DNA of 64,000 nt from Globisporangium splendens. Taxonomy: Eukaryota > Oomycota > Peronosporomycetes > Pythiales > Pythiaceae. The notes under the pieces are model-generated. The model searched no databases. It was not told the DNA's origin and saw only the letters and a program-made list of their open reading frames with translations. The stretch spans positions 1 through 64,000 of the forward strand of contig VFIW01000062.1 of the NCBI GenBank assembly GCA_006386115.1, given 5' to 3'. Of the stretch, positions 53,806 through 63,464 are shown piece by piece (the stretch's first letter is position 1; every line of letters starts with the position of its first letter). The translations under genes were made by a program, and so were the position numbers.

Positions 53806-54108
53806 CTATTTATTTAAACGACGCTTCTTATACAGATGTATACTATGATCAAGCGAATTTACGACTAGGGCTTCGAGTTGGGCAATTCGATGACGAACAA
53901 GGTTGGTGAACTCGTGAATCACGTTACGAGCACCCGAGTTCGCAGCGTCAGGAATCAAATGTCTGATGAGATTGACGAGTTTGTTTTGTATAACAGTCGT
54001 CAACCACAAATCACGACGCAACTTCTGCGCAACTTCAAAATCAGAAGTAAGCGATTCAAAGGTTTGCTGAAAAGTATCTTCTGGTTCACGGGTTTTTCGT
54101 TTTCCCAT
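53806..54108 (-). CDS. ORF0, pre-gag protein, family C copy 2
   Basis: 100 residues, identical in sequence to the ORF at 47311-47613. A homologue of the family B ORF0 (see 28802). The 51-base gap to gag contains the run of T plus GGTAG on the coding strand. Confidence 0.65.
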   Translation of the reverse strand: MGKRKTREPEDTFQQTFESLTSDFEVAQKLRRDLWLTTVIQNKLVNLIRHLIPDAANSGARNVIHEFTNLVRHRIAQLEALVVNSLDHSIHLYKKRRLNK

Positions 54109-54589
54109 GAACTAAGTTCACAATACTCTTAGTTTTACTGCAACACTCGAGTGTAGATCAAACACCAGTATTGATGGTATATAGGAAAGTTATTCTCTGT
54201 GTTTTCAATGGCGGGACAGGCACACGGCACTAAACCACAGACCCAATGAAAGAGTTTCCTATGTGAACCACACGAACTGTGCAACCACACTAACCAGTTA
54301 CAGAAACTGTAAAAGATTTTTTGACGGCAACCCAAAATCTGCTGCGTTACTTTCCGCTTATAGCACCCAGTAACAACAACAGTAGGATATAGAACCTCCC
54401 TCCCAGTAGCTCGGTTCTACACCCTAAACGATGAATTCGAAATGTCGAAGTTGATGAAATCCAAATTTGGACAGCGATTATCGAAGCTTGGACAAGAAAT
54501 TATCGAAGCTTGAAAACAGTTTGTCGACACTTGGATGACGATTGATCGAAGCTTGGACTGTTGGATCGATGACTTGACAAGTGCTACTA

Positions 54590-54953
54590 TGTCACAGTAG
54601 TAGGCGCTTTGGGATACGATGCTTGGAATGGAACTTGAGTGGATCAATTTAAAATGGAAAGTGAGATTTATAGTTAGGGTGTTTGCTAGCGCTTGCTCGT
54701 ACATGGAGTGGCAAAGCAGTGGCCATGAGTGCCTCATAGACATGCTTACTAGTGTCCTACGCTTAGCTTCATTTTTCTACTGCATACTGGATTCATTTAC
54801 GAATAAAAACTACACCACTAACTTGAGTGCAATGATACGCAATTTCTGTTTTCTGTCGTGCTTTTATGCTATCAATGTTCATTGCAATCTCTTCGAATGA
54901 CGTATGCGAATCACGCTTTAGCTTTGAGAAGCTAAGCTGACGCATCCGTCACA
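54590..54953 (-). repeat. LTR 3 of array C (outer 5-prime)
   Basis: 364 bases, nearly identical to LTR 2. The right flank AGTGC does not match the left flank of LTR 1. Confidence 0.9.
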
Positions 54954-55350
54954 AGTGCTGGTATAGCATCAGTCGCTCGAGCCGATTTTATGTCTCAGTA
55001 CGAGCAGCCCCGCACGGATACACAAAGGAGTCGAGATACGGAACAAAACGTCAGGCGAGCCGGCGTGGTGTGAGAACAGGTGGGGGAGTTTAAATCAGCC
55101 AAGGTCGCAAGCGATCAACCAAGTCCAGCCGCGTTGCAGATGAAGGTCTCGATCCAAGACGCTTTTCAACGCATTCCGTGCGCGTGGGGGGGAGCAACAA
55201 AGCTTCTCAATGCAGACGCTGATCGGCTGGTGATCAAGGTCCTCAGCAGGTGGTTATCGTCGTGCTTCGAAGACTACTCAGTGCTGACCGTGGAAGGCAC
55301 CAAGGGTTTGTCGTAGATGGTGTGCTCGTGAGAGTCGCGAAGGTATTCAA

Positions 55351-56307
55351 GTGTGGCCCCTCCTTACTCTGACCCACGTCGACACGACCCTTGTCAAAGC
55401 TACGCATACAGTTCACTCCGCAATGGACTGTGACATCACGGCAACAAGAGACTTGAATGCGCAGAAGGTGTCGTTCCATGCACATCCACGTTTCACAAGA
55501 ATCGTGCAACTATGGGGTGGCAACGGACGATACAATACGACCAGATCTTTCTATCGGCAACAAGTTGCAGCAACGAGGACACAAATTGGCAAAGATACTC
55601 GAGATGCAGCAGTCAACAAAGCTGTCCATACAGCAGGATCTCTGTGGCCAGGACTGCAATTAATCCAGTGGAGCGAATTACACAACATCCCAGGGATTAC
55701 TGCTTATTCAGCCCAGACTCTTCTCCGGCTGAAAGCCAACCGACTCTCCATGTGGAACTAGGAGAAAGCTGATCTATCCTGCTCGAATCCCGAATGTTCC
55801 CAAGTTGTCCAATCTTCTGTTCAACATCTACTCTGGGAGTGTCCGAAAGCCAAACTGGTGTGGAACTACTTTTATGCGCTATGGGCGAAGATCGGAATCA
55901 CTCCTGGTCACGACCCCGCAATCTGGATCTTCAGTCTGGATCTACCAGATACTCCAAGGCATGCATGGACCACGATCAAGAGACACATTATCGGACACAA
56001 GTTCTCCAATGAACATCTCCAAGATCATCTCTATCCCGTCGCACACATGCTGTGGCGATATATGAGCGCGTCGCTCATACAGTCCATTTGGTGTGCGCAT
56101 CTGCGACGCATGGATTCGGATCCAATCGAATCGACTGCTGAGATGGCGATCATGATGACCAGATTAGAGGCAGGAATGCGAAACCTCACACGACTCGCTG
56201 AAGCTCAAGCTGGAGACTTCGGACGGTCACACGGTTGCGGCAGTTCTCAAGGCATATGTCGACTGCTTTCTCAGCCAAACCGACGCCATCCCCTTGACTC
56301 CAAATGA
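55351..56307 (+). pseudogene. LINE post-RT region with zinc motif
   Basis: One frame is open across 55351-56307 except for a TAG at 55759. The first part (LIQWSELHNIPGITAYSAQTLLRLKANRL) is of the type that follows LINE reverse transcriptases. Then CSNPECSQVVQ ... HLLWECPKAKLVWNYF gives a C-x4-C ... H-x4-C motif as in zf-RVT. The frame must shift by one base near 56220 to join the RNase H domain (AEAQAGD, then SDGHTVAAVLKAYVDCF). With a stop and a frameshift it is not functional. Confidence 0.65.
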
Positions 56308-56968
56308 TACTCGCGGCGTTTACCTGTTGTTTTTCGATGGTGGATCACGCGGCAATCCAGGACCAGGAGGGACTGGATCCATCATCGTGCGTGTCCATAA
56401 GGACTCGCACACAGCCAGTTTAATTTGGGCCGCGAGCATGGCGTATAGCAGGAAGGACACGACCAACAACTTTGCCGAGTACTGGGGTCTCATACACGGA
56501 CTCCGAGAAGCCCAACGCAGTCACTTCGAGCCGTTGTACGTGATTGGAGACAGTGCACTCATTATCTCCCAACAGCGAATGCATCGGTCCCCTCGACAGC
56601 ACCGATTGGCACGTTTATACCAGACAAGTCGACGACTCGCGGATTGCATCGACATCCGAGGATGGTACCATCACTACCGTGCCTTCAACAAGATGGCGGA
56701 CTCAGCCGCCAACCTAGCCATGGACACCAGAACCTCAACGCAGGTTCACTTCCCAACTCAAAGAGCTGCTTTCAACAATCTCACCCAGGATCTTGACAAC
56801 GACGTCATGCATTGGCTTATGCGAAGTTCGGAAGACCCAAGGTCATTGGACAACACAAGGCAGCCTCACATTGGACCAAGAGAACATGCCATCCTGGTCA
56901 GAGATTATTTAACATTCAGAAGTGATCTATTGCAATCCGCGCTTAGACACATTTACACTCCTAGATGA
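56222..56968 (+). pseudogene. LINE RNase H domain
   Basis: A complete RNase HI-type active site: Asp in LLFFDGGSRGNPGPGGTG, Glu in NNFAEYWGLIHGL, Asp in YVIGDSALIIS and a last Asp in NKMADSAANLAMD. It degrades RNA in RNA-DNA hybrids. There is no ATG at the start; the domain was the C-terminal part of the LINE ORF2 product, entered from the frame upstream. The tail (ARHAILVRDYLTF-like, ending LRHIYTPR) is about 90 residues beyond the fold. The domain itself looks intact although the ORF is not. Confidence 0.75.
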
Positions 56969-57420
56969 AATTCGTAATGAAGATTAGGTAGGAGAATGGA
57001 TATTGTAGGTCACGAAGATGAACCTAAATATACCTCACCTTATAATGATAAAGAGTCACTGGGAGCCGCTCAGCGTCACAGGGATGATCCGGAGCTCCTC
57101 GTTTTATTTGAAGTAGGACAGCTGGTAAGAAAGAATGACTTTCGACTCTCGTGGTTTAGTCTAGTGTGGTTGTAATAGTAATGAAGATGAGATGATAAGA
57201 AATCTATTGAACGTAAAGTTTAAGATTTCCCGGGGAAGAGAATTGGTAGGTTCTCAGCTATCATATCCTGCCGTAACACAAGCGTTCTCACACTTGTGTC
57301 CGGGGTTTTCGTGATTTTCTAGTTTTTATGTCATTTATTTTCTTCGTGTGGGCGCATCGTCACTTGTGGGTTTCATTGCGAGGGGTCTTGGTGCGGCATA
57401 GCCGGTTGGCTTTGTCACGG

Positions 57421-57520
57421 GGGTCTTGAGCTGCGCGGTGTGGTGGCCGCAGACAGCGGGGGGTCTTGAGCTGCGCGGTGTGGTGGCCGCAAACAGCGGG
57501 GGGTCTTGTGCTGCGTCGCT
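57421..57520. repeat. 40-base tandem repeat, about 2.5 units
   Basis: GGGTCTTGAGCTGCGCGGTG starts units at 57421 and 57461; a third, partial unit starts at 57501 (GGGTCTTGTGCTGCG). Confidence 0.8.
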
Positions 57521-59209
57521 TGTTAGCGACGTTGCCGGTTCGTTGTGCTGCATGACGATTGGTCACATACAGCGGGTCACTAGTCGTGCTCAAATTGGTC
57601 GTGCATTCCATTCCTCACCACCCCAGGGCCTCCAAGAAGGAGGGATTCTCTCCCTGGGATGGGCCGGCCCAAACTGGACCGCTGAGGCTGGAACTGGACC
57701 GCTTGTGCTTGACTTGGAATATTGGAGAATGATTGTAATAGTAATGAAGATTGCGCTCCGTTGAATTGGCTGCCCATCCTTCTGACAATCGCAAAAAAGT
57801 TTCTTTACCCTCGCACCAATTCTGCCTGTGATTCAACCTCAACTGCTCACCTCGACCAGTTGAGGGAGAATCGCTTGCAGAATTGTTGATGTGACGGATA
57901 GTGCAAGGCTTTGTTCGCGTGAAAGCCGACAGAGCGAACAGACTATTAGCACTAGCGAATCCTTGCATTCATTGTTGATGCCCAGCACCGAAATGAATGG
58001 TCAGCAGGACGGTGCGCGGAAAATTTTTAGCGTGTCTCTCAGTGCTCGATCAGGAAACTAGGCTGCCCCCCGTATCTGTCAGCACCCTAATTTCATTTAT
58101 TCGGTGCTTTGTTGCTCACTATGCTGTACTGCATAGTTCTACTGTGCACGTGACATAGTGCACGTCGATCAGATACGCTAGCACTGGTCTGTTCCTGGCG
58201 AACAGAGAAGCGCTGCGACACCCACAACTGCACGCGGTCGACCATTAACAATCGCCCTTGATACCGACCACAGCCCAAGGGTCCACCTTATCATTTGGGA
58301 TCTGGCGTCTGCAAAGCAACAGGGAAAAGGACACTTGGCCGCGATCAGCGACGACAGACGAGACGTAATCCCTCGTCTCCTCTATGTACAGTACCAGCTC
58401 GTGATTATACTCAGAACAGATGATTGTGCAGAAATCGGGATGCGTCCTCATTTGCTGGACTTACTTTGTCCACTCGCGGTAGTCAGGTCGCAGAGATACG
58501 CTGCCAAACCTGCCAAACCGGCTGGTCTCGAGGAACCACGGTTCGGTAGAGTCTCAACTAAAATTAGTCGAGTATTGTGCAGTTCAACATGGTATCGAGA
58601 GAAAGTACGAGCATACACCCTATCCTGAAAGGTAAGTGGACCCCTCCTTTCGACCGTGCTTTGCAGTATTGGCGCCTTGACGCGATTAACAGTGCTTGGC
58701 TGCATTTATGTTCGAGTAGACACACATCGACACTCGCGTGCCCGACTGTCATGCGCTCGTCTCGAATACCGTTTTGAGCGGTTTCATTGAAGCTGACCAC
58801 GATACCGTGCGAATCGGGTTTACTTGCCATCGGTATCAGCATTTACTGAATTTCATAACGTACACAAATACGGGGTGCCACCAAACTCAGCATCTTCACT
58901 CGCTCAATTTGTTCACGCGACGAGCGCTGACATGCGCGCAAAAAATCATCGCGTTTTATTCATGCGGAACATGAGTTCACACTAGCGAATGCTCACACTA
59001 CTACAGAGTATTCGGACTGCAGGACATGTATTCATCTTCTCTAGTCATTTTATCGTTTGCGCGAACCGAGACAAAAACACGTTTTTAGAAGAATAAAATA
59101 AGATGTGAAGGCAAAGCACAATTCGCCCGCAGTTTTCAAAGCGAGTGGAAAAAGCGCAAAAGCATGCGTTACTCAAGAACACATGCACTCGGCAGTTGTT
59201 TCTCACCAG

Positions 59210-59290
59210 GTGTTCCATTTCAACTAAAACGAGGAGCTCCGGGTCATCACTGTGACGCTGAGCGGATCCCAGTGAATCTGATAGCAACAA
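59210..59290 (-). repeat. Reversed LINE tail fragment
   Basis: The reverse strand reads TCACTGGGATCCGCTCAGCG, then TGATGACCCGGAGCTCCTCG, matching 57057-57115 (TCACTGGGAGCCGCTCAGCG...). Both would translate as LG(S/A)AQRHxDDPELLVL, so the segment may once have been coding. Confidence 0.6.
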
Positions 59291-59357
59291 CTTTCCAACA
59301 GTAAACGCTACGCGAAACAGAGGAGTAGGTCAAGCGCAACACACTCTTCAACAAGTC

Positions 59358-59376
59358 GCTCATTCTGCAATTTGCC
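59358..59376 (+). promoter_or_regulatory. Inr+FPR core promoter, pectate lyase 1
   Basis: GCTCATTCTGCAATTTGCC matches the composite oomycete core promoter at every position. It ends 35 bases before the ATG at 59412. Confidence 0.85.
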
Positions 59377-59411
59377 AGAAACCAATAACAAGATTCTTCA
59401 AAATCACCATC

Positions 59412-60211
59412 ATGGTCAAGTCGCTCTCCGTCGCTACCCTCGCCACTGCCATCGTCGCCCTCGCGCTCTCCTCATCCCAAGTCGACGCCGCCGCCATGCC
59501 CACAGGCGTATGGCCAGCCAGCAAGGGACTCGTCCAGCTCGTCGCGCCGCAAGTCGTCAAGGCCGGCACCACCTTTGACGGCGGCATGAAGACGTACGAG
59601 CTCAAGAACGTCAAGTGCCAGGGCCAGAAGGAGAGCAGCAAGAACACCATGGTGTTCCTCGTCGAGCCAGGTGCCACGCTCAAGAACGTCATCATCGGCA
59701 AGAACCAGATGGAGAGAGTGCACTGCGAGAAGCACGGCTGCACCATCGAGAACGTGTGGTGGACCGACGTGTGCGAAGACGCGCTGTCGATCAAGGGCGG
59801 CTCGGCCTCGAGTGTGTCCAAGGTCATCGGCGGCGGCGCACGGTACGCGGACGACAAGGTCGTGCAGCACAACGGTCCGGGTGCCGTGTCCATCGACGGC
59901 TTTCTACGTCGAACTTTGGCAAGCTCTAACCGCTCGTGCGGGACGTGGGGGCAACGTCAAGCAAAGGTGACGGGTGGTCCACCGTGTTAGCTCTGTTAAC
60001 CCAAGTTCGAGGCATCGTGACGGTGAACAAGAACTTTGGCGACGAGGCCAAGCTCACGAACGTCAAGGTCAAGTCGTCCAAGTCGAAGGTGAAGGTGTGT
60101 GCGTGGTCACAGGGTGTGGCGAAGGGCCAGGGCGAGCCAAAGGAGTTGGGCGACGGTCCATCGGGCACCTTGTGCCAGTACTCGACGTCGAGCGTCAAGA
60201 TCACCAAGTAG
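59412..60211 (+). pseudogene. Pectate lyase 1 (PL3), broken
   Basis: Same gene as at 61012-61806: signal peptide [20 protein letters not shown], then the PL3 body with [20 protein letters not shown]. The frame is lost at about 59898, where the intact copy reads [13 protein letters not shown], and is regained at about 60013 (IVTVNKNFGDEAK) to the end. The roughly 110 bases between carry many small insertions, deletions and substitutions, while the rest of the arm is almost identical to the intact copy. As sequenced it encodes no complete enzyme. Confidence 0.85.
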
Positions 60212-60339
60212 TTTTGCTACTCTGTAGTCTGTTTTTGTTGCAATCTTTTCTACTAGTATCCGTGTGTTGTTTCTCTTTAGAAGTTAAGGAAGCACATAAG
60301 AGCTTCGCTTTAATTGAAGCTTTTGAATTACATTGCAAT

Positions 60340-60893
60340 CGTGGATGGCAAATTTATGAGTTTTCCTCGCACCAGTCGATGTCGGTGGAGAAATTTCGGT
60401 GGAGAGTGAGATTTGCCGGCAAGAAGACAGTCATCAAAGTTTTTTGCTTGATCGAGCAGCAAGCGTGGTGTACGACTGTAAGGAAGAGTGATGAACAATG
60501 TGCCTCCCACGTCTTATTCCGCGGAGTACGTAGGTGGAGCAACATAATCCGCATTATCATCTACTGTAAGTACAGATCAGAAACAAGACGCAGGACGTTT
60601 TCCTACAAAGTGTCTGCGAAGTGTGTGTTACAAGATCATTTCACCTCAGGTATCTCGTGCTCAATTGCTTGCAACCTGGCTCCTCGCCCAACACCGAGAT
60701 CAAGCGCAACAGCTCTTTGCCCTCGATCCACCTTTTACAATTGACCTGTTTCAATAGGTAGGCTGATCGACTGTAAAAAATCTTGAATTCCTTGATCAAT
60801 AGATTTCTTGTTTTGCCACGACAAGTAAGAGTATTTTTACACATCCAGCAATTACTGCGATCCAGAAATGACAATCCTTCAACATTGCAATGT
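60340..60893. other. Spacer of the pectate lyase inverted repeat
   Basis: No supported gene. Short ORFs here have no domain. This is the centre of the palindrome-like structure. Confidence 0.5.
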
Positions 60894-61011
60894 AATTCAA
60901 AAGCTTCAATTAAAGCGAAGCTCTTATGTGCTTCCTTAACTTCTAAAGAGAAACAACACACGGATACTAGTAGAAAAGATTGCAACAAAAACAGACTACA
61001 GAGTAGCAAAA

Positions 61012-61806
61012 CTACTTGGTGATCTTGACGCTCGACGTCGAGTACTGGCACAAGGTACCCGATGGACCGTCGCCCAACTCCTTTGGCTCGCCCTGGCCCT
61101 TCGCCACACCCTGTGACCACGCACACACCTTCACCTTCGACTTGGACGACTTGACCTTGACGTTCGTGAGCTTGGCCTCGTCGCCAAAGTTCTTGTTCAC
61201 CGTCACGATGCTCGACTTCGGGTTCACAGCGTACACGTTGGACACCGTCACCTTTCGCTTGACGTTGCCACACGTCCCGCACGAGCGGTAGAGCTTGCCA
61301 AAGTCTTCGACGTAGAAGCCGTCGATGGACACGGCACCCGGACCGTTGTGCTGCACGACCTTGTCGTCCGCGTACCGTGCGCCGCCGCCGATGACCTTGG
61401 ACACACTCGAGGCCGAGCCGCCCTTGATCGACAGCGCGTCTTCGCACACGTCGGTCCACCACACGTTCTCGATGGTGCAGCCGTGCTTCTCGCAGTGCAC
61501 TCCCTCCATCTGGTTCTTGCCGATGATGACGTTCTTGAGCGTGGCACCTGGCTCGACGAGGAACACCATGGTGTTCTTGCTGCTCTCCTTCTGGCCCTGG
61601 CACTTGACGTTCTTGAGCTCGTACGTCTTCATGCCGCCGTCAAAGGTGGTGCCGGCCTTGACGACTTGCGGCGCGACGAGCTGGACGAGTCCCTTGCTGG
61701 CTGGCCATACGCCTGTGGGCATGGCGGCGGCGTCGACTTGGGATGAGGAGAGCGCGAGGGCGACGATGGCAGTGGCGAGGGTAGCGACGGAGAGCGACTT
61801 GACCAT
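61012..61806 (-). CDS. Pectate lyase 2 (PL3), secreted
   Basis: 264 residues from ATG 61806. Signal peptide (about residues 1-25, ending SSSQVDA), then a polysaccharide lyase family 3 parallel beta-helix: [45 protein letters not shown] (acidic residues fit the family's calcium site), [24 protein letters not shown], and a C-terminal VCAWSQG. PL3 enzymes cleave polygalacturonate by beta-elimination with calcium, in the apoplast, helping tissue maceration. It is the only complete copy in the window. A perfect core promoter lies 36 bases upstream. Confidence 0.92.
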   Translation of the reverse strand: MVKSLSVATLATAIVALALSSSQVDAAAMPTGVWPASKGLVQLVAPQVVKAGTTFDGGMKTYELKNVKCQGQKESSKNTMVFLVEPGATLKNVIIGKNQMEGVHCEKHGCTIENVWWTDVCEDALSIKGGSASSVSKVIGGGARYADDKVVQHNGPGAVSIDGFYVEDFGKLYRSCGTCGNVKRKVTVSNVYAVNPKSSIVTVNKNFGDEAKLTNVKVKSSKSKVKVCAWSQGVAKGQGEPKELGDGPSGTLCQYSTSSVKITK

Positions 61807-61841
61807 GGTGGTGATTTTGAAGAATCTTGTTATTGGTTTCT

Positions 61842-61860
61842 GGCAAATTGCAGAATGAGC
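61842..61860 (-). promoter_or_regulatory. Inr+FPR core promoter, pectate lyase 2
   Basis: Reverse strand GCTCATTCTGCAATTTGCC, a perfect match to the composite oomycete core promoter, identical to those at 59358 and 63411. Similarity to copy 3 continues a little upstream (CCTAATCTCA). Confidence 0.88.
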
Positions 61861-63410
61861 TGAGATTAGGATAATAGAAGGTTGCTGAGTAAGTTCTTGC
61901 TCTTAGCAGCTAACTGCGTGTCCCGTGGAATTGTTCATGAGCAATTTAAACGCTTTTGACCCATCACAGTTTTAGAATCCCACAGTAGACGGCAGATTCT
62001 GTAGAAAGTGGTTGAGAAGTTGCGCTGTATGGTAATCAAACCCCCCCGTAAACTTGTCATCAATTCGTAATTGTTGCTATACAAAATGTTGTTGTGATTT
62101 CTTTCCTGCAAGCCGGCTGGTTGGGGAGAAGATGGATCTGCCGTGGAGAGTTTGTAGACGCCGATCTCGAAAGATAGCTGGACTCGTTGCAAACTCAAGT
62201 TGCTTCTGTGTGCTCTTTACCCTCGTAGTTTGGCGCAGCGAGCGCGTGAATGCGGATCTGGGCTCTAACCCACATCTCGCAGTCAGATTGATTCCGGCCA
62301 GAGAGGAGATCAGCGCAGAGATACGCATCCTGACTACGCATTTGATACAAACAGGCTCAAGCTTTACAGACGCTTGGAGGAGGGCGACGAACGATTGACC
62401 ACCAAAGACCTTGTCTTGTGGCGAGTGATTGTTCAAATAGACGACATTAATCGCGATACTGTATGCATGTGAATTGGCACACAGAGATCACCGCATCCAG
62501 CGTGTCGCAGTACGAAGGAAGTATTAACCCCTCCAAGGCGGACGAAAATACCAGTTCAGGTGCCGAGGGGCTATCAGCAATACGATTTAGCGCGATCTGA
62601 ATCTTGAATGCGAGAACGCCACGGCAGCGAGTGAACCACGTGCCTTTAGGGTTAGATGCAACAATCGCACCCGCCAAGAAAATGGCGCGTGCGTCCGTGC
62701 GGTTGTGCACTGATGTTGCTCGCAGAAGTGATCCGTGCGACGAACGAGTCCCATCTATCGGATATCATAGGTGAGGGGCTACAGTTCAGTCAACAGTCAC
62801 AGAAACCTTCGACACAACAATTGCATGACAGCTGTTTTGCAGGACGCTTATTCGTCTCCATCCGACCAGCGGCAGCAACCAAAGGACACTCGCTCCATGT
62901 CGACCACCCGACTCGTTGGATGCTCAACGGAAAATCGATTTCTCTGTCAATAATACAAGCCGATTAATTAATACAGCACGCTTTAGAAATAGAATGCAAC
63001 GTTCGCTGCGCTCTCTCTGTCTCTCATGCCCTCTCTCTACTACTGACGCAGTTTCTAGGGCCGACGAGCACTGGAAGGCAGACACACGCAAAAATGCCCC
63101 AAGTGCCGTCATTTCGAGCTTTATCGATTTGCGCTGGTGAAGCCTCGCACTTCCCCATTGCGCCGATTCCGTCTGCGCGATCGAGCAACAACCAGAAGAC
63201 AAGCAGGATGGGGACTTGAAGCAGAGGAACTCACAGAAAAACCGGTGTACAAAAGGACCGCGCTTCATCGAGCTGAACCAGAACATTAAAGTTGAAGCAG
63301 ATAAAAAAGACATGTGAGCCAACAGGTTCATGGAAAAACTGCTTTCACAGGTTACAGCTACACCGGCTCCTAGTAGCATTGGTTGTAGAATGAAATACAT
63401 CCTAATCTCA
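61861..63410. other. Intergenic region between divergent pectate lyases 2 and 3
   Basis: 1.55 kb shared promoter region of two divergent genes. No supported gene; ORFs on both strands overlap and lack domains. TTAATTAATAC near 62963 and a CT-rich run near 63000-63050 are the only compositional features I see. Confidence 0.5.
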
Positions 63411-63429
63411 GCTCATTCTGCAATTTGCC
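63411..63429 (+). promoter_or_regulatory. Inr+FPR core promoter, pectate lyase 3
   Basis: GCTCATTCTGCAATTTGCC, perfect match, ending 35 bases before the ATG at 63465. Confidence 0.88.
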
Positions 63430-63464
63430 AGAAACCAATAACAAGATTCTTCAAAATCACCACC

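Larger units (their letters stand above)
41597..54953 (-). mobile_element. Tandem family C Gypsy array, LTR-body-LTR-body-LTR
   Basis: Two 6.5-kb reverse-strand copies share a central LTR (period 6498 then 6495 bases). Each body carries ORF0, gag interrupted by a family A solo LTR with its CCATA duplication, and pol. The two pol products differ at about seven of 1334 residues. Outer flanks are GTACA (left) and AGTGC (right), so there is no target-site duplication. The left flank is a MULE remnant and the right flank non-LTR retrotransposon sequence. Confidence 0.92.
54954..57190 (+). mobile_element. 3-prime part of a non-LTR retrotransposon (LINE)
   Basis: Encodes the region after the reverse transcriptase of a LINE: a linker, a zinc-binding zf-RVT-like motif, and a C-terminal RNase H, followed by an untranslated tail. 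The reverse transcriptase itself is not in the window, so the element is 5-prime truncated or was cut by the family C array. The first 400 bases are not clearly assignable. A related tail piece lies reversed at 59210-59290. Confidence 0.7.
57191..59357. other. Spacer between the LINE and the pectate lyases
   Basis: No supported gene. It contains a short 40-base tandem repeat (57421-57520), a TTGTAATAGTAATGAAGAT motif at 57733 that also occurs at 57169 in the LINE tail, and the reversed tail piece at 59210-59290. Confidence 0.5.
59358..61860. repeat. Inverted duplication carrying two pectate lyases
   Basis: Left arm 59358-60339 (plus) and right arm 60894-61860 (minus) are nearly identical, covering promoter, gene and about 130 bases of 3-prime region; the inner spacer is 554 bases. 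Outside a damaged stretch at 59898-60010, I saw only one coding difference (Arg for Gly in QMERVHCEK). Confidence 0.85.

Noticed and set aside
60641..61603. 320-codon reverse ORF overlapping pectate lyase 2 and its 3-prime region
   Set aside because: It is an alternative frame of the lyase (His/Arg-rich) running into noncoding DNA.
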